Assembly (NCBI GenBank): GCA_944321185.1
Contig: CALUKH010000010.1
Coordinates: forward strand, 1 to 52,085
Length of the DNA stretch: 52,085 bases
Source of the DNA: an uncultured Alistipes sp.
Lineage (GTDB): Bacteria > Bacteroidota > Bacteroidia > Bacteroidales > Rikenellaceae
Reading direction: 5' to 3'
Part shown: positions 18,770-26,260 of the stretch, one piece after another
How the letters are laid out: every line of letters begins with the position of its first letter
Numbering within the stretch: the first letter of the stretch is position 1
The notes under the pieces: model-generated
Databases searched by the model: none
The model's input: the letters and a program-made list of their open reading frames with translations, nothing else
Told to the model about the DNA's origin: nothing
Program-made: the position numbers and the translations under genes

Positions 18770-19421
18770 GGTTCGATTCTGCTTCTTCTACGTTGAGTTC
18801 GTTCTTTTCGGCCGTCAGGTCGCGGCGCATCAGTTCGTCATACTCCTTTTCGCTGATCTGGTGGTTCAGGCCGCCCAGAAAGCGCTGGACCTTGACCTTG
18901 CGCTGCAGCTGCATCAGTCCGTAGAGCATCGCTTCGGGACGCGGCGGGCAGCCGGGAATGTAGACATCCACCGGAAGGATCTGATCCACGCCGTTGACCA
19001 CGTGGTACGACTTCTTGAACGGACCGCCGCTGATGGCGCATCCGCCCGTGGCAATGACATATTTCGGATCGGCCATCTGGTCGTAGAGACGCTTCAGCAC
19101 GGGAGCCATCTTGTGGGTGATCGTACCGGCGACCATGATGAAGTCGGCCTGACGCGGGGAGGCGCGGGCCACTTCAAACCCAAAGCGGGCAAAATCGTAG
19201 CGGGCGGCGCCCACGGCCATGAATTCGATACCGCAGCAGCTCGTGGCGAAGGTCAGCGGCCAGAGACTGTTGCTGCGGCCCCACTCGATCACCTCGTCGA
19301 GGCAGCCCACGACGACATTCGTGCCGTTCTCGCGCAATTCGCGAATCATCGATTCGATGTACTCGTTGTCGTTGAAGTCTTCGTACTTCATCGACTTGAT
19401 GCGGGGTTTTCCTACTTCCAT
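18759..19421 (-). CDS. nuoB: NADH-quinone oxidoreductase subunit B
   Basis: The product is 220 residues from ATG 19421, which overlaps the nuoA end by 10 nt; the longer upstream frame runs inside nuoA and is not used. The four ligands of terminal cluster N2 are visible as Cys62-Cys63 (TSCCGIEF), Cys128 (TGGCAISGG) and Cys158 (PGCPPRPEA). It hands electrons to quinone. The C-terminus has an extra acidic tail (about 20 residues) beyond the usual end of the fold. Confidence 0.96.
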   Translation of the reverse strand: MEVGKPRIKSMKYEDFNDNEYIESMIRELRENGTNVVVGCLDEVIEWGRSNSLWPLTFATSCCGIEFMAVGAARYDFARFGFEVARASPRQADFIMVAGTITHKMAPVLKRLYDQMADPKYVIATGGCAISGGPFKKSYHVVNGVDQILPVDVYIPGCPPRPEAMLYGLMQLQRKVKVQRFLGGLNHQISEKEYDELMRRDLTAEKNELNVEEAESNHEQ

Positions 19422-19762
19422 TCCAAAGCTCCTTTCCGCCAGGCATAGGCCAGGCCCAAAATCAATACGACCAGGAAGAACAGGATGCTCACCAGTCCGT
19501 AGATGCCGAGATCCTGCACGACGACGGCCCACGAGAAGAGGAAGACCGTCTCGACGTCGAACATCAGAAAGAGGATGGCAAAGAGGTAGTAACCCACCTT
19601 GAACTGCATCCACGAACGTCCGCGCGTCGGAATACCGCACTCGTAGGCTTCGCCCTTCTGGGGGTTGTACGAGCGCGGCGAGATGGCGCGGGCGATGCCC
19701 AACGCAACTGCAACCAGCGCAATGGCCGTAAGAATGACGACCACCAATAGCGTGAAATACAT
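19412..19762 (-). CDS. nuoA: NADH-quinone oxidoreductase subunit A
   Basis: The product is 116 residues with three membrane helices and the conserved loop [24 protein letters not shown]. It is the first gene of the nuo operon. The 148 nt upstream are GC-rich except for an AT-rich stretch (TATATATAATTTAAATTATT) just before the start. I found no TAnnTTTG box there, so transcription may come from the small gene upstream or from an atypical promoter. Confidence 0.95.
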   Translation of the reverse strand: MYFTLLVVVILTAIALVAVALGIARAISPRSYNPQKGEAYECGIPTRGRSWMQFKVGYYLFAILFLMFDVETVFLFSWAVVVQDLGIYGLVSILFFLVVLILGLAYAWRKGALEWK

Positions 19763-19910
19763 ATATATAATTTAAATTATTGGATTCGACGGTCGGTGCG
19801 GCCGGTCAATCGGGCGACCCGAAGGCCGGACGCAGGGCAAGGCGTGTCACTGCGGTGCGGTGCGCGAGGCGACTCGCGACGGACGGCGGCAGCAACGCTC
19901 CGCGGGCGGG
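19763..19910 (-). other. Leader region upstream of nuoA
   Basis: The 148 nt hold a 6-bp perfect hairpin (CGCGAG/CTCGCG, 19863-19878) just after the small gene's stop, several GC-rich imperfect repeats, and a run of A and T next to the nuoA start. No recognisable promoter box and no gene are seen. Confidence 0.4.
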
Positions 19911-20273
19911 TCAAATCAGGATGCGCCCCAGCGAAAAGACGTAGTAATCCACCCCATCGTCCGACGGCACACCCGTCTCCAGGGACGTTGCCATGCGGAG
20001 CCCGAAGAGCGCATCGACGGCACTGCGGACCGCAGCCCGCTGGCGTACGACATATTTGTGATCGAGGGAGACCACCGGCGTTTCGGCCGGGAAGTCGCAG
20101 GAATGGGTCCAGGCGGAGAGCTGATTGCGGGCCGCAGCACAGGCATCGGAATCCGTCGACTGGGTCAACACGGTCTCAGCACCGTGGGCCCCGTCCCGGA
20201 AAGAGACATCTTCCAGGCTTCCCGTAAGCACGAAGAGCAACAGAATCAGCACGTATTGAATTTTCTCCACCAT
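19911..20273 (-). CDS. Small exported hypothetical protein
   Basis: The product is 120 residues from ATG 20273; a start 18 codons earlier is possible but would precede a poor signal peptide. The N-terminus (MVEKIQYVLILLLFVLTGS) is a signal peptide or single membrane anchor. The rest is polar with two Cys residues that could pair, and no domain I recognise. A TATCTTCG box on the minus strand (20297-20304) is one base off the consensus and stands 23 nt before the start. It lies upstream of nuoA in the same direction, but 148 nt away, so a link to complex I is not established. It may be a lineage-specific periplasmic protein. Confidence 0.55.
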   Translation of the reverse strand: MVEKIQYVLILLLFVLTGSLEDVSFRDGAHGAETVLTQSTDSDACAAARNQLSAWTHSCDFPAETPVVSLDHKYVVRQRAAVRSAVDALFGLRMATSLETGVPSDDGVDYYVFSLGRILI

Positions 20274-20585
20274 CGGATTAGCGGCATTTCGCGCTGCGAA
20301 GATACGCTCTTTCGCGCAGAAAAACACACACCCGAGGCAAAAAAATTTAAAAAAAGTCGATTTTCGGACCTGTTCGGTACCGATCCGGAAGCATGCGAGG
20401 CAACCGTCGTCCGCCGCGGGTCACTCCGAAGATCCATCGCCGGCAGTGATTTCGCCGTGCGGTCCAGGGATGAAATGCGGAAACGCGGGATAAAAAAGGA
20501 CTGTTTTTTCTATTCCCGAGCCAAAAAGAGTTGTATCTTTGGGAAGATGAACCCAAAAACACATTTTTCACCCAAAACCATTGCC
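20274..20585. other. Intergenic region with divergent promoters
   Basis: The 312 nt hold no gene I can support. The left part has the weak minus-strand box at 20297-20304 and an A-rich run. The right part has the plus-strand promoter of the outer-membrane barrel gene. Confidence 0.5.
20534..20541 (+). promoter_or_regulatory. -7 box TATCTTTG for the outer-membrane barrel gene
   Basis: A perfect TAnnTTTG match. Transcription would start close to an in-frame ATG at 20547, which argues that the real start is the later ATG at 20586 with its signal peptide. Confidence 0.7.
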
Positions 20586-21218
20586 ATGAAAAAACTCTTA
20601 CTTTGCATCGCACTGGCCGGCATGACCACCGCTCTGTGCGCCCAGGAGCAGGGCAGCATGCTCGTTTCGGGATCGTTGTCCTGGAATTCGTCCAGCACGA
20701 AGGCGACCACCGCCTCGACCTCCGCCACCGAAAAGGGCTCGCGGAGCTTCGAGATCCTGCCGCAGTTCCACTACTTCGTCATCGACCGGCTGTCGGTCGG
20801 CGGCGCCATCGGCTACAGCTTCACGAAGAGCCCGAACGGACGCACCGTCGCCGATGAACAGCTCTTCGACAAGAGCGGTCTGTTCGTCATCCGCCCGATG
20901 GTGAGCTACTACATCATGCTGGGCGAAAAGTTCTTCTACGTACCGCGCTTCTACGTGGGCGTCGGCTTCGGCAAGAACAAGGCGGAGACCAGCACCACGG
21001 AGGTCTCGGAACACAACACCTCGATGTTCCAGGTGGGCCTCAACCTGCTCAACTTCGAATTCCGCCCGTCGGAACACATCGGCATCATGTTCAATGCCGG
21101 CAGTCTGGGCTATCAGACCAGCACCGTCAAGATCGACAGCGACACCAAGACCTCGAACCGTGACTTCTCGCTGGGTCTGAACGTCGGTGCCACGATCGGA
21201 TTCAACTACTACTTCTGA
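20586..21218 (+). CDS. Outer-membrane beta-barrel protein
   Basis: The product is 210 residues. A signal peptide (MKKLLLCIALAGMTTALCAQ) is followed by alternating hydrophobic strands consistent with an eight-stranded barrel. The chain ends in an aromatic residue (FNYYF), the usual signal for BAM-dependent insertion. Residues 25-55 are Ser/Thr-rich and may be a surface loop. It resembles the general porin-like OMP_b-brl family of Bacteroidetes. It is transcribed alone from its own promoter. The cargo or role is unknown. Confidence 0.85.
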   Translation: MKKLLLCIALAGMTTALCAQEQGSMLVSGSLSWNSSSTKATTASTSATEKGSRSFEILPQFHYFVIDRLSVGGAIGYSFTKSPNGRTVADEQLFDKSGLFVIRPMVSYYIMLGEKFFYVPRFYVGVGFGKNKAETSTTEVSEHNTSMFQVGLNLLNFEFRPSEHIGIMFNAGSLGYQTSTVKIDSDTKTSNRDFSLGLNVGATIGFNYYF

Positions 21219-21274
21219 TTTCGAACCCGCCGTCCGGGAGGGACTGCCGAGCCCCGTCCCGACCAACCACAGGA

Positions 21275-21313
21275 GCCGTCCGGGCCGCTTCCGATCGAAG
21301 CAGCCCGGACGGC
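21275..21313 (+). terminator. Possible terminator after the barrel gene
   Basis: An 11-bp perfect GC-rich stem (GCCGTCCGGGC) with a 17-nt loop. There is no strong T-run, so it may be only a transcript-end hairpin. It lies between convergent genes. Confidence 0.5.
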
Positions 21314-21369
21314 TTCCGTTACGACCGCCGCTGCGGCTCCGCATCGGCCCGGAAACGGGCACTCCGCGC

Positions 21370-22023
21370 CTATCGACGGCGGGCGTAGCGGTGGCTCACC
21401 GTCTGCCAGTCGACCACACTCCACAACGCCGCAACGGCATCGGCCCGCCGGTTGCGGTAATCGATGTAATAGGCGTGTTCCCAGACGTCGATACCGAGCA
21501 GCGGAGTCCAACCCCGCAGGATAGGATTGCCGGCATTCGCTTCGGCGAAGATCGCCAGACGCCCCTCGCGGTCGGCGGCAAGCCACACCCATCCCGACCC
21601 GAACAATCCGGCCGCCGCACGGTTCATCTGCGTGCACAGCGCATCGAGCGATCCGAAGTCGCGCTCGATGGCCGCGGCGAGTTCGGCCGACGGTGCGCGG
21701 ACGGGCTGCGGAGAGAGCTGTTCGAAATAGAGTTCGTGGTTCCAGGCCTGCGCGGCATTGTTGAACAGCGCACCGTCGGCCGCCAGAACGATATCCTCCA
21801 ACGGCTGACCGGCCAGCGGCGAATCGATCAGCAGCTCTTCGAGCCGGGCCAGATAGCCCGCATAGTGTTTGTCATGGTGGAAGCGCATCGTCTCCTCGGA
21901 GAGGACGGGCGCAAGCGCTCCATACCCATAGGGCAACTCCCGAACGGCGTAACGCACGTCGGTTGCCGGATCAGCGGTGGTCATCATGCGTACAAAAAGC
22001 GTTATGAACAGGATCATCAACAT
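21370..22023 (-). CDS. sodB: Fe/Mn superoxide dismutase with hydrophobic N-terminus
   Basis: With the start at 22023 the product is 217 residues. The metal ligands are His49, His96, Asp179 and His183 (in MRFHHDKHY, WNHELYF and DVWEHAYY). The GSGWVWL and DVWEHAYYIDYRNRRAD segments resemble the cambialistic Fe/Mn enzymes of Porphyromonas-type bacteria. Compared with typical cytosolic forms there is an N-terminal extension, MLMILFITLFVRMM, that is hydrophobic and could be a signal peptide or the result of choosing too early a start. ATG at 21984 would give a 204-residue enzyme without it. It removes superoxide in this oxygen-sensitive group. The gene diverges from tryptophanase. Confidence 0.9.
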   Translation of the reverse strand: MLMILFITLFVRMMTTADPATDVRYAVRELPYGYGALAPVLSEETMRFHHDKHYAGYLARLEELLIDSPLAGQPLEDIVLAADGALFNNAAQAWNHELYFEQLSPQPVRAPSAELAAAIERDFGSLDALCTQMNRAAAGLFGSGWVWLAADREGRLAIFAEANAGNPILRGWTPLLGIDVWEHAYYIDYRNRRADAVAALWSVVDWQTVSHRYARRR

Positions 22024-22107
22024 CAGGTCTGCATTTTTCAGGGCCTCAACCCGTCTGTCACCCCAACAAAATGAGTGCCCGGAAGGCGGGATTTGCAAAT
22101 TTTTCCG

Positions 22108-22115
22108 TAATTTTG
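22108..22115 (+). promoter_or_regulatory. Putative -7 box TAATTTTG for tryptophanase
   Basis: The box lies 26 nt before the ATG at 22142. No TTTG is found at the right distance upstream, so the promoter is only partly canonical. Confidence 0.5.
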
Positions 22116-22141
22116 GAAGAAATTTTTTCCAACCTCAAACC

Positions 22142-23521
22142 ATGAAACTACCCTACGCAGAACCTTACCGCATCAAAATGACCGAGGCCATCCGCACCTC
22201 CACCCGCCAGGAACGCGAAGCGTGGATCCGTGAGGCCCACTACAACCTCTTCAAACTGCGCGCCGATCAGGTGACGATCGACCTGCTGACCGACTCCGGC
22301 ACGGGCTCGATGTCCGACCGACAGTGGGCCGCCATGATGACCGGCGACGAAAGCTATGCCGGCGCCTCGTCCTACTTCCGGCTGAAGGCCATGGTCGAAC
22401 GCCTCTTCGGCATGCCCTACTTCCTGCCGACCCATCAGGGCCGCGCCGCCGAGAACGTCATCTTCTCGGCCCTGCTTCACGAGGGGGACATCGTCCCCGG
22501 CAACTCGCACTTCGACACCACGAAGGGCCATATCGAATTCCGCCGCTGCCACGCCGTCGACTGCACGATCGACGCCGCGGCCGACACCCAGCTCGAACTC
22601 CCGTTCAAGGGCGAGATGGACATCGACAAACTGGAGAAGGTGCTGCGCGAGAATCCGCGCGAGAAGGTCCCGTGCGTGGTGCTGACCATCACCAACAACA
22701 CGGCCGGCGGGCAGCCCGTCTCGATGCGCAACATCCGTCAGACGGCCGAGGTGTGCCGCCGCTACGGGGTGCCGCTGCTCATCGACTCGGCCCGCTTCGC
22801 CGAAAACGCCTACTTCATCAAGACCCGCGAGGAGGGTTATGCCGACCGCTCGATCAAGGAGATCACCCGCGAGATCTACTCCTATGCCGACATCATGACC
22901 ATGTCGGCCAAGAAGGACGGCATGGTGAACATGGGCGGACTGGTGGCCATGCGCTCCGAGGAGCTCTTCACGCGGGCCATGTCGTTCTGCATCATGTACG
23001 AGGGCTACGTCACCTACGGCGGCATGTCGGGCCGCGACATGGATGCCCTGGCCGTGGGGCTCGACGAAAACACCGAATTCGGACAGCTCGACGCCCGGAT
23101 CCGTCAGGTACGGCTGCTGGGCGATCTGCTCGACGAGTACGGCGTGCCGTATCAGCGTCCGGCCGGCGGCCACGCCATCTTCATCGACGCCAAGAAGGTG
23201 CTGCCGAATCTGCCCAAGGAGCAGTTCATCGCCCAGACGCTGGCCATTGAACTCTACCTCGAGGCGGGCATCCGCGGCGTGGAGATCGGCTCGATCCTCG
23301 CGGACCGCGACCCCGAAACGCACGAAAACCGCTATCCGGCCCTCGAACTGCTGCGCCTGGCCATCCCGCGCCGCGTCTACACCGACAACCACATCCGCGT
23401 CATCGCCGCCGCCTGCCGCAACATCTACGAGCGCCGCGCCGAAATCACCTCCGGGTACCGCATCACCTTCGAGGCCCCGATCCTGCGCCACTTCACCGTC
23501 GAATTGGAAAAGATCCAATAA
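22142..23521 (+). CDS. tnaA: Tryptophanase (tryptophan indole-lyase)
   Basis: The product is 459 residues, the normal length. This pyridoxal-phosphate enzyme splits tryptophan into indole, pyruvate and ammonia. The cofactor lysine is Lys258 in MSAKKDGMVNMGG. The end of the chain reads LRHFTVEL; a His at this place is typical of tryptophanase, while tyrosine phenol-lyases usually have Phe (family knowledge). Earlier motifs LLTDSGTGSMSDRQWAAMM and FLPTHQGRAAENV also fit. There is no tryptophan permease gene next to it and no short leader peptide like TnaC in the 26 nt before the start. Indole production is a known trait of Alistipes species. Confidence 0.93.
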   Translation: MKLPYAEPYRIKMTEAIRTSTRQEREAWIREAHYNLFKLRADQVTIDLLTDSGTGSMSDRQWAAMMTGDESYAGASSYFRLKAMVERLFGMPYFLPTHQGRAAENVIFSALLHEGDIVPGNSHFDTTKGHIEFRRCHAVDCTIDAAADTQLELPFKGEMDIDKLEKVLRENPREKVPCVVLTITNNTAGGQPVSMRNIRQTAEVCRRYGVPLLIDSARFAENAYFIKTREEGYADRSIKEITREIYSYADIMTMSAKKDGMVNMGGLVAMRSEELFTRAMSFCIMYEGYVTYGGMSGRDMDALAVGLDENTEFGQLDARIRQVRLLGDLLDEYGVPYQRPAGGHAIFIDAKKVLPNLPKEQFIAQTLAIELYLEAGIRGVEIGSILADRDPETHENRYPALELLRLAIPRRVYTDNHIRVIAAACRNIYERRAEITSGYRITFEAPILRHFTVELEKIQ

Positions 23522-23540
23522 CCCAAAACAAAAATCCGAA

Positions 23541-24971
23541 ATGAAAAAACTGCTCTTGACGCTGGCCGCCCTCGGCACGGCCTTCGGGCTGCAGGCAAAG
23601 ATCACCCTGCCGGCCCTCTTCAGCGACAACATGGTTCTCCAGCAACAGACCGACGCCCGGTTCTGGGGAACCGCATCCCCGGGCAAGAAGGTGACGATCC
23701 GTCCGTCGTGGAGTTCGCACCCCGTCACGACGACGGCCGACAAGGAGGGGCGCTGGCAGGCCGATGTCCCCACGCCGCAGGCCGGCGGGCCCTACTCGAT
23801 CGAACTGAGTGACGGCGAGCGTCTGACGCTGCGCGACGTGTTGATCGGCGAGGTATGGCTCTGCTCCGGACAGTCGAACATGGAGATGCCGATGCGCGGC
23901 TTCAACAACCAGCCCGTCGAGGGTGCCACGGAGCTGATCGTCGGCGCCAAGCCCTCGACCCCGATCCGGATCTGCACGGTCAAACGCGCCACGGCCCGCA
24001 CCCCTCAGGAGTCCTGCTCGGCCCGGTGGCTGCAGCACACGCCCGAAGCGGTCGCCGGAGCCAGTGCCACGGCCTACTACTTCGCCCGCAACCTGCAGCA
24101 GACACTCGACGTGCCCGTGGGCATCATCATCACCTGCTGGGGCGGCACGCCCGTCGAGGCGTGGATGAACCGCCAGGCAATGGGTGCCTTCAAGGAGTTT
24201 GACCTGGCGTTCCTCGACGGCGACCAGCAGATCAAGAATCCCCAGAACCGCCCCACGATGCTCTACAACGCCATGATTGCCCCGCTGGTTCCCTACACCA
24301 TCAAGGGATTCCTCTGGTACCAGGGCGAGGCAAACCGCATCCGCCCCGCTCAATATCAGCGGCTGATGCCGGCCTTCGTGCAGATGCTTCGTCAGGAGTG
24401 GGGCAAGGAGCTGCCGTTCTACTACGTGCAGATTGCCCCCTACAGCTACGGCAATTCCGACCTGACGGGCGGTTCGGCCCTGCTGCGTGAGGCCCAGATG
24501 CGCAACGTCGACGAGATCCCGTCGAGCGGCATGGCCGTGACGATGGACATCGGCAACGAGAACTGCATCCACCCGGGCAAAAAGGCCCAGGTCGGTGAGC
24601 GTCTGGCCTGGCTGGCCCTGGCCAACGACTACGGCCTGAAGGGCTTCGAGCCCAATGCTCCGATCTACGAATCGATGACCGTCGAGGGCAACCGGGCGCT
24701 GCTGACATTCCGTACGGGACACGGCACGCTGGCTCCGCTGGGCGATGAACTGTCGGGCTTCGAGGTGGCCGGTTCCGACCGCGTCTTCCACCCGGCCAAG
24801 GCCAAAATCGAACAGGGCAAGGGCCGACTGATCGTCTGGAGTGACGAAGTGGCCGTACCGACTGCCGTGCGCTACGCCTTCCGCAACTACGCCGAGGCAT
24901 CGCTCTTCAACACCTTCGGTATCCCGGCTCCGTCGTTCCGTACCGACGACTGGGAGCTGCCCGTCCAATAA
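23541..24971 (+). CDS. Sialate O-acetylesterase family protein (exported)
   Basis: The product is 476 residues with a signal peptide (about 1-19). The SASA/SGNH esterase domain has the catalytic serine Ser112 in LCSGQSNMEMP. WGGTPVEAW and WYQGEAN are further SGNH blocks, and the His comes from NCIHPGKKAQVGERLA. The enzyme removes O-acetyl groups from sialic acids or other sugars, letting glycosidases attack host mucin glycans or polysaccharides. It begins 19 nt after tryptophanase stops and a terminator follows, so the two may be one operon, though the functions do not obviously belong together. The gene is not in a polysaccharide-utilisation locus here. Confidence 0.92.
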   Translation: MKKLLLTLAALGTAFGLQAKITLPALFSDNMVLQQQTDARFWGTASPGKKVTIRPSWSSHPVTTTADKEGRWQADVPTPQAGGPYSIELSDGERLTLRDVLIGEVWLCSGQSNMEMPMRGFNNQPVEGATELIVGAKPSTPIRICTVKRATARTPQESCSARWLQHTPEAVAGASATAYYFARNLQQTLDVPVGIIITCWGGTPVEAWMNRQAMGAFKEFDLAFLDGDQQIKNPQNRPTMLYNAMIAPLVPYTIKGFLWYQGEANRIRPAQYQRLMPAFVQMLRQEWGKELPFYYVQIAPYSYGNSDLTGGSALLREAQMRNVDEIPSSGMAVTMDIGNENCIHPGKKAQVGERLAWLALANDYGLKGFEPNAPIYESMTVEGNRALLTFRTGHGTLAPLGDELSGFEVAGSDRVFHPAKAKIEQGKGRLIVWSDEVAVPTAVRYAFRNYAEASLFNTFGIPAPSFRTDDWELPVQ

Positions 24972-24989
24972 GACATTCACCACATCAAG

Positions 24990-25025
24990 AAGGCCCCTGC
25001 CACGGAGATTCCGGGCAGGGGCCTT
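24990..25025. terminator. Bidirectional terminator
   Basis: A 12-bp perfect stem (AAGGCCCCTGCC) around a 12-nt loop, between the convergent esterase and asd genes. Confidence 0.8.
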
Positions 25026-25045
25026 CATTTTCGAGAATCGATCGG

Positions 25046-26038
25046 TCAGAGCAGCGACTCGAGGATCTGCACGGCATTGAGTGCCGCACCCTTCTTGATC
25101 TGATCGCTCACACACCAGAACGTCAGACCGTTGTCACACGTCAGGTCCCGACGGATACGTCCCACGCAGACGGGATCCTTCCCGGCAATGAACAGCGGCA
25201 TCGGATAGACCTTGTTGGCCGGATCGTCCATCAGCACCACACCGGGAGCCTCGGCAAAGGCTGCACGGGCCTCCTCGACCGACACCGGACGCTCAGTCTC
25301 GAGCCAGATGCTCTCCGAATGGGCCCGCATAACCGGCACACGCACGCACGTGGCCGAAACCCGGATGTCCGAGTGCATGATCTTGCGCGTCTCGTTGAAC
25401 ATCTTCATCTCCTCCTTCGTATAGTCGTTTTCGGTGAAGACATCGATATGCGGAATGACGTTATAAGCGAGCTGGAAGGCGAATTTCTCGACGGTCGGCT
25501 CCTTGCCGGCGGCCAGTTCGGCATACTGATTGACCAGTTCGGTCATGGCCGAAGCGCCGGCACCGCTGGCCGACTGATAGGTCGAGACGTGCACGCGGCG
25601 GATGTGCGAGAGCTTCTCGATGGCATTCAGCGCCACGACCATCTGGATCGTCGTGCAGTTCGGGTTGGCGATGATCCGGCGCGGAGCGTTCTTCGCATCC
25701 TCGGGGTTAACCTCCGGGACCACCAGCGGCACGTCGGCATCCATGCGGAAGGCGCTCGAATTGTCGATCATCACGGCACCGTATTTCGTGATCGTCTCGG
25801 CGAATTCACGCGACGTGCCGGCTCCGGCCGACGTCAGGGCGTAATCCACCCCGCGGAAATCGTCGTTGTGTTGCAGCAACTTGACCGTCAGATCCTTGCC
25901 TCGAAAACGATAGGTTCGTCCGGCACTCCGTTCGGAGCCGAACAGCAGCAATTCGTCGATCTTCAGATCGCGCTCTTCGAGAATTTTCAGGAACTCCTGT
26001 CCCACGGCGCCACTGGCGCCCACAATGGCAATTTTCAT
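25046..26038 (-). CDS. asd: Aspartate-semialdehyde dehydrogenase
   Basis: The product is 330 residues from ATG 26038, which gives the usual [15 protein letters not shown] start (NADP motif at 7-13). Catalytic Cys128 is in NPNCTTIQ, and the substrate-binding block [15 protein letters not shown] follows. It makes aspartate semialdehyde for diaminopimelate, lysine, threonine and methionine. The substrate is supplied by the aspartate kinase encoded at 33.4-34.7 kb, and dapD is at 37 kb, but they are not one operon. A good minus-strand promoter (TTG-19-TATTTTTG) lies 44 nt upstream. Confidence 0.96.
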   Translation of the reverse strand: MKIAIVGASGAVGQEFLKILEERDLKIDELLLFGSERSAGRTYRFRGKDLTVKLLQHNDDFRGVDYALTSAGAGTSREFAETITKYGAVMIDNSSAFRMDADVPLVVPEVNPEDAKNAPRRIIANPNCTTIQMVVALNAIEKLSHIRRVHVSTYQSASGAGASAMTELVNQYAELAAGKEPTVEKFAFQLAYNVIPHIDVFTENDYTKEEMKMFNETRKIMHSDIRVSATCVRVPVMRAHSESIWLETERPVSVEEARAAFAEAPGVVLMDDPANKVYPMPLFIAGKDPVCVGRIRRDLTCDNGLTFWCVSDQIKKGAALNAVQILESLL

Positions 26039-26081
26039 CTTCGTCAACTTTTTTACCGGCTTGAGCGTCAAGCCTTGCGGA

Positions 26082-26111
26082 CAAAAATAGTAAAAATTTT
26101 TAAGAAATCAA
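26082..26111 (-). promoter_or_regulatory. Promoter of asd (TTG-19-TATTTTTG)
   Basis: Read on the minus strand: -33 TTG at 26111-26109 and -7 TATTTTTG at 26089-26082. It leaves a leader of about 40 nt. Confidence 0.68.
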
Positions 26112-26134
26112 GCTCCCGGAAGGTAAAATCGGAA

Positions 26135-26253
26135 TCCCGGTTCGGCATCCCGGTTCGGCATCCCGGTTCGCTTCCCTTGCCCCTTCGTTCGCCCCCGGTT
26201 CGGTTCTCCAATCCAGCCCCCGGTTCGGTTCTCCAATCCCAGCCCCCGGTTCG
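26135..26253. repeat. Two short tandem repeat families between asd and PBP1A
   Basis: First family: TCCCGGTTCGGCA, 13 nt, copies at 26135-26147 and 26148-26160, then a 10-nt partial. Second family: a 25/26-nt unit starting GCCCCCGGTTCGG and ending CTCCAATCC(C)A, copies at 26191-26215 and 26216-26241, with a partial at 26242-26253. Both share CCCGGTTCGG. The array ends 8 nt before the PBP1A stop codon. Confidence 0.85.
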
Positions 26254-26260
26254 ACCCCGG

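Noticed and set aside
9290-19448. Long plus-strand open frames across the nuo operon
   Set aside because: Their composition (runs of His, Gln, Arg and Asp) mirrors the complement of membrane-protein codons. The minus strand encodes complete complex I subunits.
22116-22141. A TnaC-like leader peptide before tryptophanase
   Set aside because: The space between the likely promoter and the start codon is too short to encode one.
26135-26253. CRISPR array
   Set aside because: The repeats are short, directly adjacent, without unique spacers of regular length, and no cas gene is nearby.
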